DNA of 64,000 nucleotides from Achromobacter pestifer (GTDB lineage: Bacteria > Pseudomonadota > Gammaproteobacteria > Burkholderiales > Burkholderiaceae_B), in contig NZ_CP053985.1 in assembly GCF_013267355.1 (NCBI RefSeq), forward strand, positions 5,146,001-5,210,000. Reading direction: 5' to 3'. The notes beneath the pieces are model-generated. The model saw only the letters and a program-made list of their open reading frames with translations. It did not search any database and was not told the origin of the DNA. Made by a program: the position numbers and the translations under genes. This document shows positions 17,904 to 28,307 of this stretch, one piece after another; position 1 is the first letter of the stretch, and every line of letters begins with the position of its first letter.

Positions 17904-17909
17904 TATAAT
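17904..17909 (+). promoter_or_regulatory. Candidate -10 box for the HxlR gene
   Basis: Perfect TATAAT in an AT-rich stretch, with TTGATA at 17883-17888 as a possible -35 (15-base spacer, short). It would drive the HxlR gene. Confidence 0.4.
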
Positions 17910-17944
17910 CTAAAAAGAAAGTAGGCACTTTTTAGTCATGTAGA

Positions 17945-17956
17945 TACCATTTGGTA
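17945..17956. promoter_or_regulatory. Palindrome TACCA-TT-TGGTA at HxlR start
   Basis: Perfect inverted repeat with 5-bp arms, ending 6 bases before the ATG at 17963. It contains the second CCAAATGGT copy (minus strand) and is well placed for autorepression. Confidence 0.5.
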
Positions 17957-17962
17957 ACCATA

Positions 17963-18355
17963 ATGAGCCAGCAAAGCCCGGAAAGCGGGCAAACCTTCGT
18001 TCTGCGGGAAAACTGCCCTCAACGGCGCATTCACTACATCCTGAACGGCAAGTGGACGTCGATGGTTTTGTACGCGCTCAGCCATGGCCCTATCCGCACC
18101 GGGCAACTGGAACGGGCGTTGCCGGGCATCTCGAAAAAGATGCTGACCCAGACACTGCGGGACGTCGAAAACAGTGGCCTGGTGCTGCGCAAGGTATTCA
18201 ATGTCGTTCCGCCCAAGGTCGAGTACTCGTTGACCGGCCTGGGGGAAACCTTTGTCGAGCCGCTCAAGACCCTGTACGACTGGGCCCAGGCCCATGCCTC
18301 GGCGCTCGACGAACTCGAAGGCAATCTGCGCCGCAATGGCGTATCGCCCGATTGA
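17963..18355 (+). CDS. HxlR-family transcriptional regulator
   Basis: Winged-helix HxlR/MarR-like regulator (130 aa). The family signature is visible: LNGKWTSMVLYALSHGPIRTGQLERALPGISKKMLTQTLRDVENSGLVLRKVF, with VEYSLTGLGETF forming the wing. HxlR regulators often sense aldehydes, quinones or redox stress. It is divergent from the quinone reductase/RidA/monooxygenase unit, its probable target. I prefer the ATG at 17963; a TTG at 17951 lies inside a palindrome. Confidence 0.9.
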   Translation: MSQQSPESGQTFVLRENCPQRRIHYILNGKWTSMVLYALSHGPIRTGQLERALPGISKKMLTQTLRDVENSGLVLRKVFNVVPPKVEYSLTGLGETFVEPLKTLYDWAQAHASALDELEGNLRRNGVSPD

Positions 18356-18440
18356 ATCCGCCTGTCCGCTCCAGTGCCGGCAGACCGGGCGGCCGCCTCA
18401 TCTACACTGACGCCTTGCTCTGAATCGACCCTGGACCGAT

Positions 18441-19073
18441 ATGCCTGCCGCTTCTGATCCGCTTGCCCCGCCCGCAGGTCCGGACGCCGCGCCCAAACCC
18501 CGCACCAAGCCGGCCGCCGTGCGCCTGGACGAGCTGATGGCGGCCGCGCAAGCGCTCTTCATCCAGAACGGCGTCGAGGCCACCACCATCAACGAGATCG
18601 TGGAACGCGCCGGCGTGGCCAAGGGCACCTTCTATCACTACTTCGCGTCCAAGAACGACATGCTGGCGGCGCTGCGCGCCAAGTTCTCGCAAGGGTTCCT
18701 GGACCATATCGACCGCGAAGTGCAGGCCTGTGCGCCGGACGATGGCGTGGCGCGGCTGCGCGCCTGGACCCGCGCCGGTGTCGAAGCCTACTTCGACGGC
18801 TACGAGCTGCATGACGTGGTGTTCCACGACGCCCAGCATCCCGACCGCGGCGTGGCCGAGAAGAGCGCCGTGCTGGAACAGCTGGAAGCGATACTCGAGG
18901 CCGGCGCGCGCGCCGGCTGCTGGAAGCTGGACGACGCGGCGTTGGCCGCCATCGTCCTGTACCACGGCATGCATGGCGCGGTGGACGCGTCCATCGCGCA
19001 GGGCCGGCGCAACGCGCAAGCGTTGTCCGGCCCTTTGTCGGCGATGTTCCTGCGCACGCTGGGTGCGGGCTGA
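18441..19073 (+). CDS. TetR-family regulator
   Basis: TetR-type repressor (210 aa) with a Pro/Ala-rich N-terminal extension of about 25 residues. The HTH covers LDELMAAAQALFIQNGVEATTINEIVERAGVAKGTFYHYFASKNDMLAALR, very close to consensus. The C-terminal ligand domain is not assigned. No operator is obvious beside it; the TetR-type palindrome at 15185 upstream of the MFS pump is a possible target across the HxlR cluster. It converges with the Bug gene to its right. Confidence 0.9.
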   Translation: MPAASDPLAPPAGPDAAPKPRTKPAAVRLDELMAAAQALFIQNGVEATTINEIVERAGVAKGTFYHYFASKNDMLAALRAKFSQGFLDHIDREVQACAPDDGVARLRAWTRAGVEAYFDGYELHDVVFHDAQHPDRGVAEKSAVLEQLEAILEAGARAGCWKLDDAALAAIVLYHGMHGAVDASIAQGRRNAQALSGPLSAMFLRTLGAG

Positions 19074-19124
19074 TGGGCGTGGCTTGATGGGCGTGGCCTG
19101 AAACTCGCGCCGCTGCAAGCGCCG

Positions 19125-20075
19125 CTATTGCAGCTTGATGCCCAGCTCCTTGATCAGCGGTCCCATTTCGGCGCGGTCGGCCTCGATGGTCGCGGCCAGT
19201 TCCTCTGGCGTGCTGCCGATGGGGATCATGCCCAGGGTTTCCATCTGCGCGCGCATCGCAGGTTCCTTCAGGATGTCCGCCACCGATTTCTGGATCAGCG
19301 CCACGCGTTCGTCGGGTATGCCGGCGGGCGCCATCAGTCCGATCCATGGCTGGGGCGAGTAGTCCTTCAAGCCGGATTCCTTCAGCGTGGGCGTGTCGGG
19401 CAGGCCGCCGAAGCGCTCCGGACTGGTGATCGCGAGCGCGCGCAGGCGGCCGCTGTCGATCAGGCCCTTGGAACTTGAAGGGGCATCCAGTCCCACGTCG
19501 AGCTGGCCGCCGATCAGGTCGTTCTGCGTCTTGCCCGATGACGAAGAGGGCACGTACAAGGCCTTGATGCCTGCGCGGCGCGCCGTCTGTTCCCACACCA
19601 GGTGGAACGCCGTGCCGATGGAGAACGAGCCCACGCTCAGGTTGCGCGCCTTGCTTTCGCGCACGAAGTCCTCCCAGGTCTTGAGCGGGCTGTCCTTGGG
19701 TACGATGAAGATGAAGGGCGTGCGCGCCACCAGCGAGATCGGCTTGAGGTCCTTTTGTGTATCGAATGGCAGGCTGTCCACCGCGAAGGGCACGATGGTG
19801 ACGGACGAGGCCACCACCATGCCCAAGGTGTAGCCGTCGGGCGCGGACTTGACCAGCGCGCCGGTGCTGATGATGCCGGACGCGCCGGGCTTGTTCTCCA
19901 CCACCACGGGCTGGCCCCAGGCGGCGCCCAGCTTGCTCGCCAGTACGCGCAGCATGACATCCACGGGCCCGCCGGGCGGATTGGACACGATGATCTTGAC
20001 GGGTTTGTCGGGATAGGCGGCGCTGGCCGCCAGCGGCGCCAGCAGCGCTAGCGCGAGCGCGGTTTGCTTGAACAT
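19125..20075 (-). CDS. Bug/TctC-family solute receptor
   Basis: Periplasmic tripartite-tricarboxylate receptor protein (316 aa). A Sec signal peptide MFKQTALALALLAPLAASA is followed by YPDKPVKIIVSNPPGGPVDVMLRVL and GQPVVVENKPGASG, the family fingerprints. No membrane partners lie nearby. It is 73 bases downstream of a carboxylesterase on the same strand, suggesting that an ester hydrolysis product may be the ligand. The longer open frame upstream (to 20528) runs into the esterase gene antiphase and is not coding. Confidence 0.92.
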   Translation of the reverse strand: MFKQTALALALLAPLAASAAYPDKPVKIIVSNPPGGPVDVMLRVLASKLGAAWGQPVVVENKPGASGIISTGALVKSAPDGYTLGMVVASSVTIVPFAVDSLPFDTQKDLKPISLVARTPFIFIVPKDSPLKTWEDFVRESKARNLSVGSFSIGTAFHLVWEQTARRAGIKALYVPSSSSGKTQNDLIGGQLDVGLDAPSSSKGLIDSGRLRALAITSPERFGGLPDTPTLKESGLKDYSPQPWIGLMAPAGIPDERVALIQKSVADILKEPAMRAQMETLGMIPIGSTPEELAATIEADRAEMGPLIKELGIKLQ

Positions 20076-20148
20076 GGAATTCCCCTTGTTTTGGTGTGTT
20101 TGATGCGCGGGCGGCGTCCGCCCGCGGCAGCGCATAAGCCGCCCGGGC

Positions 20149-21417
20149 TCAGGCCAGGATCTGCATGTGCGGGGCCGACGGCCAGCCTGGCGCTTCGCCG
20201 CGGATGAACGCGATCCATGCCTGCTGCGTGGCGCGTGCAAGCTGTTGCGCCTGTTCCGCCGGCAGGCCGGCAAGCATGGGCGCGCTGGTGTACGCAGGCA
20301 AGGTGTCGAAGACGAAGGGCAGCTCGATGCAATGGCAGGCGCCGAAATTCGCCGTGGGCGCCACGTCGAAGCGCGCCAGCCAGGCCTGGCGGCCCTGGGC
20401 CACGGCGTCGGCGGCCCACTGGCGCGATGGCGTGCCGAACACCGCGTCGCCCAGGTCCTGGTCGGCAGCGGTCCGGCCGTTGCCGGGAAAGGCCGCCATT
20501 TCGTCGCGCGTGTAGCAGACCAGCACATCGGCGCGGGATGCGGCCTGCTTGAGCGCGGGCGCGATGTCCAGCGGCAATATCTGGCCGTCGAGCACCGGCG
20601 CGAACTGGCTGCGGCTGCTGCCTTCGGCGCGCAGCGTTGCGGCGACGGCGGGCGCCTGTTGTGCCGCCAGCAATGCCGCCACGGGCAGTTCGCGCGCGGC
20701 TTCCAAGGAGTCGGCGCCCGCGGCTTCTAGAAAGGCCTGCCCCAGCGCATCGGCCTGCCGCGCGCTGCGAAAGCCCCGGCCCAGCGCGGCGCTTTGCAGG
20801 ATGGCGCGGGAGAAGCGCGGCTGGCGCGCCAGCATGGCGCAGATCGAGGACGCGCCCGCCGATTGGCCCATGACCGTAAGCTGTTCGGGATCGCCGCCCA
20901 GGTCCTGGATGTTGTCCAGCACCCAATCGATGGCGGCCTCCTGGTCCAGCAGGCCCGCGTTGGCCGTCTGGCCTGGCACGTACAGCCAGCCCAGCGCGGC
21001 CAGCCGGTAGTTGACCGCGACCACCACCACGTCGCCGCGCTGCGCGAGGCTCGCGCCGTCGTACCAGTCCAGCGCGCCGCCGCCGCTTTGCCAGGCGCCG
21101 CCGTGCAGCCACACGACCACCGGCCGCCGCTTGCCGTCGGCAGCGGGCGTCCACACGGTCAGATGCAGGCAGTCCTCGGATTGTCCGGCGCTGAAGTCGC
21201 CCATGGCGCCGCGCAGGCGCGAGGGCAATTGCGGCGCGACCGGTCCCGGCCGGGTGGCGTCGAGCTTGCCGCGCCATGCCGCCGGCTGCGGCGGCGCGAA
21301 GCGCAGCCGGCCGACGGGCGCTTGCGCATAGGGAATGGCGCTGTAGCGGCAAACGCCGCCTTCCTGCACGCCGGTCAGCGTGCCTGCCTGCAGCGACGCC
21401 TCTGCGAACTGACTCAT
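20149..21417 (-). CDS. Type-B carboxylesterase
   Basis: Carboxylesterase/para-nitrobenzyl esterase-type hydrolase (422 aa; family usually 480-550, so compact). SEDCLHLTVWTP, the oxyanion loop WLHGGAW and the nucleophile elbow GQSAGAS are seen. The elbow is usually GESAGG; here glutamine replaces the glutamate and alanine replaces the last glycine. The catalytic histidine fits FGACHCIELPFVF and the acidic residue CYTRDEM. No signal peptide, so cytosolic. Probably co-transcribed with the Bug receptor downstream. Confidence 0.88.
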   Translation of the reverse strand: MSQFAEASLQAGTLTGVQEGGVCRYSAIPYAQAPVGRLRFAPPQPAAWRGKLDATRPGPVAPQLPSRLRGAMGDFSAGQSEDCLHLTVWTPAADGKRRPVVVWLHGGAWQSGGGALDWYDGASLAQRGDVVVVAVNYRLAALGWLYVPGQTANAGLLDQEAAIDWVLDNIQDLGGDPEQLTVMGQSAGASSICAMLARQPRFSRAILQSAALGRGFRSARQADALGQAFLEAAGADSLEAARELPVAALLAAQQAPAVAATLRAEGSSRSQFAPVLDGQILPLDIAPALKQAASRADVLVCYTRDEMAAFPGNGRTAADQDLGDAVFGTPSRQWAADAVAQGRQAWLARFDVAPTANFGACHCIELPFVFDTLPAYTSAPMLAGLPAEQAQQLARATQQAWIAFIRGEAPGWPSAPHMQILA

Positions 21418-21564
21418 ATCCTGCCCCTTGTTTCTGGTCTGTAGCCCGGCCGCGGCAGGCGCCGCGGCGGTCGGACTATGGTAGGGAGGAATCGGTCGCG
21501 CCAGGCATGCAGGTTTCGAACATTGCCATGCGCAATCCGCATGGCTGGCGCCGGAGCGCGCCGG

Positions 21565-23510
<1,946 letters not shown>

Positions 23511-23572
23511 GGCGCGGGTCGGAAGGGAGTAGCCGATTATTCTCCCCCGGCGCGCGCTTGGCAACGCGGGGC

Positions 23573-23610
23573 GGGTTTCGACCGGCCGGGTTTCGGCCGG
23601 CCGGGTTTCG
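23573..23610. repeat. 15-bp tandem repeat GGGTTTCGRCCGGCC
   Basis: Two full near-identical 15-base units (23573-23587 and 23588-23602, one difference) and a partial third, in the LysR-lipoprotein intergenic region. Confidence 0.6.
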
Positions 23611-23628
23611 GATATAGTTCGCGCCAGA

Positions 23629-23639
23629 CCGATAATCGG
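23629..23639. promoter_or_regulatory. Palindrome CCGAT-A-ATCGG
   Basis: Perfect 5-bp-arm inverted repeat 48 bases before the lipoprotein start. A related half-site CCGATTAT lies at about 23533-23540 near the LysR start. It is a candidate LysR operator. Confidence 0.4.
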
Positions 23640-23686
23640 AGCGCGGCCCGGGCCGGCCCGGCGGCCGGCAAGAGAAGAGGGCAGCC

Positions 23687-24397
23687 ATGAAGGCAGCGGT
23701 ATGCGGCGCGCGGAGGATGGGCAGGCTGGCAGCAGCAGCGGCGCTGGCTGCGCTGGCCTTGAGCGGCTGCGGCGCCTCCAGGGTCGACGGCGTGTCCGTT
23801 GCCTGGCCTCCCTTTCGAGACGGGACGCTGGCGGCGCTGCCAGCGGATCCGGCCCAATGCCCGGATCTGGCCGGCGTCTATCGGGCGCAAGGCGAGTTCG
23901 TGTCTGGCGACCGCGAGGCCGGCGCATCGATGGACCTGCGCAGTTTCCTGCAGTATCCCTTGGACCTTCCGGGCATGGGCGACAACCCGTTGCCGGAATG
24001 GCGTTCCGGACCCGAGGCCACCGTGGCTTTCACGGCCGCCGCGGACGGATGGGAGATATTGGCGCTGGACGGGCAGGGCGCGCGCGCTTCGGGCCGCCTG
24101 CCGCAGTTGAACGGCGCGCAGGACCCTGCCGCCCTGCCTGGCGCGGCCCAGCCTTCCAGGCCGGACGGCATCCGGCGCCTTGGCGGTTGCACGCAGGGCC
24201 GGCTGTGGATCAGCGTGCGGCACGACTGGCGCCAGTACGAGTCCATGGGCGTGCGGCGCCATGTGGCGCTGCTGCGGCCCGAGGCAGGAGGCCTGCTGGT
24301 GACGGTGCGGCGGGAATCCGACAGCATCGGCCTGTTGCCCTGGTATTCGAATGAGGGCAGCGTGTACCAGTATTGGTTCGCGCCCGCGGGCCGCTGA
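23687..24397 (+). CDS. Hypothetical lipoprotein
   Basis: Predicted 236-aa lipoprotein of unknown function. The signal peptide MKAAVCGARRMGRLAAAAALAALALSGC ends in a lipobox LSGC, with the lipidated cysteine at residue 28. The mature part starts GASRVDGVSVAWPPF and contains CPDLAGVYRAQGEF and WFAPAGR at the end; I recognise no named domain. It is divergent from the LysR gene and followed on the same strand by a MATE pump 56 bases on, so the two may be co-transcribed. Confidence 0.78.
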   Translation: MKAAVCGARRMGRLAAAAALAALALSGCGASRVDGVSVAWPPFRDGTLAALPADPAQCPDLAGVYRAQGEFVSGDREAGASMDLRSFLQYPLDLPGMGDNPLPEWRSGPEATVAFTAAADGWEILALDGQGARASGRLPQLNGAQDPAALPGAAQPSRPDGIRRLGGCTQGRLWISVRHDWRQYESMGVRRHVALLRPEAGGLLVTVRRESDSIGLLPWYSNEGSVYQYWFAPAGR

Positions 24398-24452
24398 GCG
24401 CGGGCCCGACAATTTTCCGCGCGGCCTTGGCCGCGTTCCATCCAATAGCCTC

Positions 24453-25838
24453 ATGACCTCTGAAAACCCGTCCACCGCCACATCCGACCCGCGCGCCCGC
24501 TTCGTCTCCGGGCCCATGGGCCCGCATGTGCTCGAAATGGTCCTGACCGGCTGGGCCAGCATGCTGGCCGTATTCGCGGTGGAGTTCCTGTCGCTGCTAT
24601 ACCTGGGCACGCTCAAGGACGAGGCGGTGTTGGGCGCGGTGGGCTTTGGCTCGATGACGCAGTTCACCATCATCTCGGTCTGCATCGGCGTGACCGTGGG
24701 CGGCACGGCCCTGGTGTCGCGCGCGCTGGGGGCGGGAGAGGCGCCGCGCGCCCGCGCGCTGGCCGGCGCCTCGCTGGTCCTGATGGCCGCCGCCGCGCTG
24801 GTGTCCGGCGCGTTGTTCCTGGCCGTGATCGGTCCCTACACGGCGGCCATCAACCTGGCGGAGGACGTGCGCGCGCATCTGCTGTCCTACGTGCTCATCA
24901 CGACCCCGTTCGCGGTCGTGATGGGCGTGGGCATGATGCTGTCCAATCTGCTGCGCGCCGCGGGCCATGGCCGCCAGTCCATGTGGGTGTTGCTGGCGGG
25001 GACGGCGGCGGTCGCGGCGCTGGACCCGCTGGTCATCTTCGTGCTGGACGGCGGCATGGAGGGAGTGGCCTGGGCCGGCGGCGTGGGCCGACTGGTCACG
25101 GTGGCGCTGGGCGCCTGGCTGGTGTTCGGCAAGCATCGCCTGGTGGCCTGGCCTGCCGGCGCGGCGCTGCGCGCGCACCTGGCCGCCATCGGCCGGATCG
25201 CCTTGCCCGCCGCGCTGACCACGCTGGCCACGCCCGCGGCGGTCATCTTCACCGTGTCTACCTATGCCGGCTTCGGCTCCAGCGTGATGGCGGGCGCCAC
25301 GGTGGTGGACCGGGTGCTGCAACTGGCCTATGCGCTGTTCTTCGTGCTGCCGGGCGCCATCGGGCCCATCCTCGGGCAGAACCTGGGCGCCGGGCAATGG
25401 GACCGCGTGCAGCAGACGGTGCAGCTGACCACGCGCTGGTCCTTGATGTACGGCTTCGGCGTGGCGGTCCTGCTGGCCTTGCTGGCGCCCTGGGTGCCCG
25501 ACCTGTTCCAGGTGACCGGACCTGGGCGCGACTTGATCGTTTTCTTCTGCCGCTACGGCAGTTTCGCCTGGGCGCTCAACAGCCTGTACTTCGTCGCCAT
25601 CGCGGTGTTCAACAACCTGGGGTATGCCACCTACTCCACCGCCATCGGCTGGCTGCGCGCCACCGTGGGCACCTTGCCCTTTGTCTGGCTGGGCGCGTAT
25701 TACGGCGGCCCGGAAGGCGTGCTGGCGGGGCAGACCGCGGGCTTCGCCCTGTTCAGCCTGATTGCCATGCTGCTGTGCCGGCGCGTCATGCGGGCGCCGC
25801 CGGCGGGCGCGGCGGTGCAAGCGCGGCAGGCTGCCTAG
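24453..25838 (+). CDS. MATE-family efflux transporter
   Basis: Multidrug and toxin extrusion (MATE/NorM-DinF) protein (461 aa) with two MatE repeats and about 12 helices. Recognisable are FGSMTQFTIISVCIGVTVGGTALVSRALGAGEAPRARA in the first half and GPILGQNLGAGQWDRV in the second, the family's repeated G-Q/N-x-G-A-x-x loop. It exports cationic drugs by Na+ or H+ antiport. Start at the ATG 24453; upstream in-frame codons lie in the previous gene's tail. Confidence 0.9.
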   Translation: MTSENPSTATSDPRARFVSGPMGPHVLEMVLTGWASMLAVFAVEFLSLLYLGTLKDEAVLGAVGFGSMTQFTIISVCIGVTVGGTALVSRALGAGEAPRARALAGASLVLMAAAALVSGALFLAVIGPYTAAINLAEDVRAHLLSYVLITTPFAVVMGVGMMLSNLLRAAGHGRQSMWVLLAGTAAVAALDPLVIFVLDGGMEGVAWAGGVGRLVTVALGAWLVFGKHRLVAWPAGAALRAHLAAIGRIALPAALTTLATPAAVIFTVSTYAGFGSSVMAGATVVDRVLQLAYALFFVLPGAIGPILGQNLGAGQWDRVQQTVQLTTRWSLMYGFGVAVLLALLAPWVPDLFQVTGPGRDLIVFFCRYGSFAWALNSLYFVAIAVFNNLGYATYSTAIGWLRATVGTLPFVWLGAYYGGPEGVLAGQTAGFALFSLIAMLLCRRVMRAPPAGAAVQARQAA

Positions 25839-25969
25839 GGCGCTGCGAAGCCGCTACACGCCTGCAAGCCGTTTGGGCGGCGATGCTGGCGGGCCTGCCC
25901 TGGGGGGCGTTCGATTTTGACGCCCGGTCGCGGTACGATCCCGGCTGACTTCGATTTTTCAGGATTGCC

Positions 25970-27601
25970 ATGCGTCAGCGTTTCGTACGCCTTCGAATCG
26001 ACACCTTCTCCCGCGTGCTGCTGGCCGCGGCCTTTGCCGCGGCCGCCGGCGGCGCACAGGCGCAGGGGCCCGCTTCCGCCACGGGATCGAGCGCCCAGCC
26101 CGCGGTGCCGGTGCAGACCCTGCCGGCCCTGACGCCCAAGCGCAGCTTCGACAACACTCCCGCGCCTGCCGCCAACACGCCGGCGGCTCCGGCCGATGAC
26201 CGGGCCGGCCAGGCGTTGCCTCCCAGGTCGGCTGCGCCCGCGCCGGCAAGCCTGCCAGCGCCCGCGGCCTTGCCCGCGCCCGCTGCGGCCCCGGCGCCGA
26301 CCGCTGCGCCTGCGGCAACTGCTGCGCCGGCGGCCACTGCCGCGCCCGCCGCGCCGGCCGCCACCGCCAGCCCCGCGCCCACGGTCATCATCCCGACCGA
26401 ACTCGACACCAAGGCCTGCATCGCCAAGCTGCGCAAGGGCGCCACGGCCAACGGCCTGACCGTGGCCGATTGGGACCAGTACACCGCCAACGCCAAGCTG
26501 CTGCCCACCACGGTCGCATCCGCCAAGGGCCAGCCGGAAGGACGCGAAGCCTGGTGGGACTACATCGCCAAGACCGTGGACGAGGAGCGCGTGCGCGACG
26601 GCCTCGGCGTGCTCGCCAAGTACGGTCCGCAGTTGTCGGCCATCAGCCAGCAGTACCAGGTCGACCCGGCCACGCTGGTCGCCATCTTCGGCATCGAAAC
26701 CAACTACGGCCGCCAGGTCGGCAAGACCAACGTGCTGGACGCCTGGCTGACGCGCGCCTGCACCGAGAACAAGCCGCTGTGGGAAAAGAATGCCTACGCC
26801 TCGGTGCGCCTGCTGCGCGACGGCATGGTGCCGGCGGACAATTTCGTCGGCTCCTGGAGCGGCGCCTTCGGCATGACGCAGTTCATCCCGACCTCGTTCT
26901 ATGAACTGGCCGCCGATGGCGACGGCAACGGCAAGATCGATCTCTACAACTCGCTGCCCGACGCACTGGCCTCCACCGCCAACCATCTGCGCAAGCGCCG
27001 CGCCAAGTGGACGCACAGCCTGCCGGCCGTGATCGAAGTGCGCGTGCCGGCCGAGCTGGCCGCCGCCATCCCGGCCTCGCCCGACGCGGAATACGTGGGC
27101 TCGCAGGACCGCCGCACGATCGCCCAGTGGGCCCAGGCCGGCGTGAAGCAGGGCAACGGTTCGGCGCTGAAGCTGGCGTCGGGCAACGAGGAGCAAGCCT
27201 ATCTGTTCGCGCCCACCGGCTCCGCGGGGCCGGTGTTCCTGGCGACGGTGAATTTCGACGCCATCCTGCATTACAACCAGTCGCGCCGCTACGGCCTGGC
27301 GGTGTCGATGCTGCTCAACCGCCTGCAGGGCGGCCCGGACCTGGTCGCGGCCTGGCCCACGGACGACCCTGGCCTGTCACGCGCGCAGATCAAGGAGCTG
27401 CAGGAAATGCTTTACGGCCTGGGCCATGACGTGGGCGTGGCCGACGGCATCCCGGGCAGCAAGACCCGCGACGCCGTGCGCGAAGAGCAGGTCAAGCGCA
27501 AGCTGCCGGAAGATGGCCGCGTGGGCAAGCGCATCTATGATGCGATCAAGGCCACCTGGCCGCCCGCCGCAATCCAGGCCCGGCCGGCAGCCCAGCAATG
27601 A
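25970..27601 (+). CDS. MltB-type lytic transglycosylase with Ala/Pro linker
   Basis: Periplasmic lytic murein transglycosylase (543 aa), cleaving the MurNAc-GlcNAc bond to leave anhydro-MurNAc. After a Sec signal (to ~30) comes a long Ala/Pro-rich linker (about 66-137). The MltB catalytic domain (about 140-460) has the catalytic glutamate E243 in IFGIETNYGR, then WSGAFGMTQFIPTSFYELAADGDGNGKIDLYN. A C-terminal peptidoglycan-binding domain (ELQEMLYGLGHDVGVADGIPG) ends the protein. The linker and extra domain make it longer than E. coli MltB. The stop overlaps the next gene by 4 bases. Confidence 0.92.
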   Translation: MRQRFVRLRIDTFSRVLLAAAFAAAAGGAQAQGPASATGSSAQPAVPVQTLPALTPKRSFDNTPAPAANTPAAPADDRAGQALPPRSAAPAPASLPAPAALPAPAAAPAPTAAPAATAAPAATAAPAAPAATASPAPTVIIPTELDTKACIAKLRKGATANGLTVADWDQYTANAKLLPTTVASAKGQPEGREAWWDYIAKTVDEERVRDGLGVLAKYGPQLSAISQQYQVDPATLVAIFGIETNYGRQVGKTNVLDAWLTRACTENKPLWEKNAYASVRLLRDGMVPADNFVGSWSGAFGMTQFIPTSFYELAADGDGNGKIDLYNSLPDALASTANHLRKRRAKWTHSLPAVIEVRVPAELAAAIPASPDAEYVGSQDRRTIAQWAQAGVKQGNGSALKLASGNEEQAYLFAPTGSAGPVFLATVNFDAILHYNQSRRYGLAVSMLLNRLQGGPDLVAAWPTDDPGLSRAQIKELQEMLYGLGHDVGVADGIPGSKTRDAVREEQVKRKLPEDGRVGKRIYDAIKATWPPAAIQARPAAQQ

Positions 27602-28200
27602 CGGTGGCTTCCGGCACGCAGGGCTATGGCGAAAACGCCGCGGCCCTGGCAGACCAGTACGAGAGCATCGCGTTTGCGGACGTGCACCGCGACGTGGCGC
27701 ACCTGATCCCCGCAGCGCCGTCGCGCATCGCCGACATAGGCGCGGGGTCGGGGCGCGACGCCGCCGCGCTGGCGCGGATGGGCCATGCCGTGGTGGCGGC
27801 CGAACCCACGCCCGAGTTGCGCCAGGAAGGCCAGCGCCGCCACGCGCTGCCCAACCTGGAGTGGGTCGACGATGCTTTGCCGGACCTGGCCGTGCTGCGC
27901 GGGCAGGGCCGGCTGTTCGACGTGATCATGCTGACGGCTGTCTGGATGCACCTGGACCCCGATGAGCGCCGCCTGAGCATGCAGGCGCTGGCCGCGCTCT
28001 TGGCGCCGCAAGGCCAGATCCTGATGTCGCTGCGGCACGGGCCGGTGCCGCCAGGGCGTCGCATGTTCGATGTGTCGGCGCAGGAAACGATAGCGCTGGC
28101 GGCCGGCCATGGCCTGTCTTCGCATCACCTCAGCGAGCGCGAAGACATGCTGGACCGCGCCGACGTGCGCTGGAGCTTCCTGGGCCTGCGCCGCGACTGA
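27598..28200 (+). CDS. Class I SAM-dependent methyltransferase
   Basis: Methyltransferase (200 aa) with the SAM-binding motif SRIADIGAGSGRDAAALARMGHAVVAAEP (motif I) and FDVIMLTAVWMHL (motif IV region). The substrate is unknown; UbiG/Methyltransf_25-like. Its start overlaps the transglycosylase stop by four bases, so it is translationally coupled to it. Confidence 0.87.
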   Translation: MTVASGTQGYGENAAALADQYESIAFADVHRDVAHLIPAAPSRIADIGAGSGRDAAALARMGHAVVAAEPTPELRQEGQRRHALPNLEWVDDALPDLAVLRGQGRLFDVIMLTAVWMHLDPDERRLSMQALAALLAPQGQILMSLRHGPVPPGRRMFDVSAQETIALAAGHGLSSHHLSEREDMLDRADVRWSFLGLRRD

Positions 28201-28208
28201 AGCGGGAT

Positions 28209-28230
28209 CCCGGGCCGGTTCCGGCCCGGG
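28209..28230 (+). terminator. Hairpin CCCGGGCCGG-TT-CCGGCCCGGG
   Basis: Perfect 10-bp stem with a 2-base loop just after the methyltransferase stop; no T-run follows. It is a strong RNA hairpin and a plausible transcript end. Confidence 0.5.
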
Positions 28231-28307
28231 GGACTCGTCCGTTGGACGATGGGCTGGCCGGCTGTCCGCCGGTATCATGTGCGGCTCGGCCCTCTCTTTT
28301 TTCCGCC

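Noticed and set aside
25917..25939. TTGACG and TACGAT before the transglycosylase gene
   Set aside because: Spacer of only 11 bases, too short for a sigma-70 promoter.
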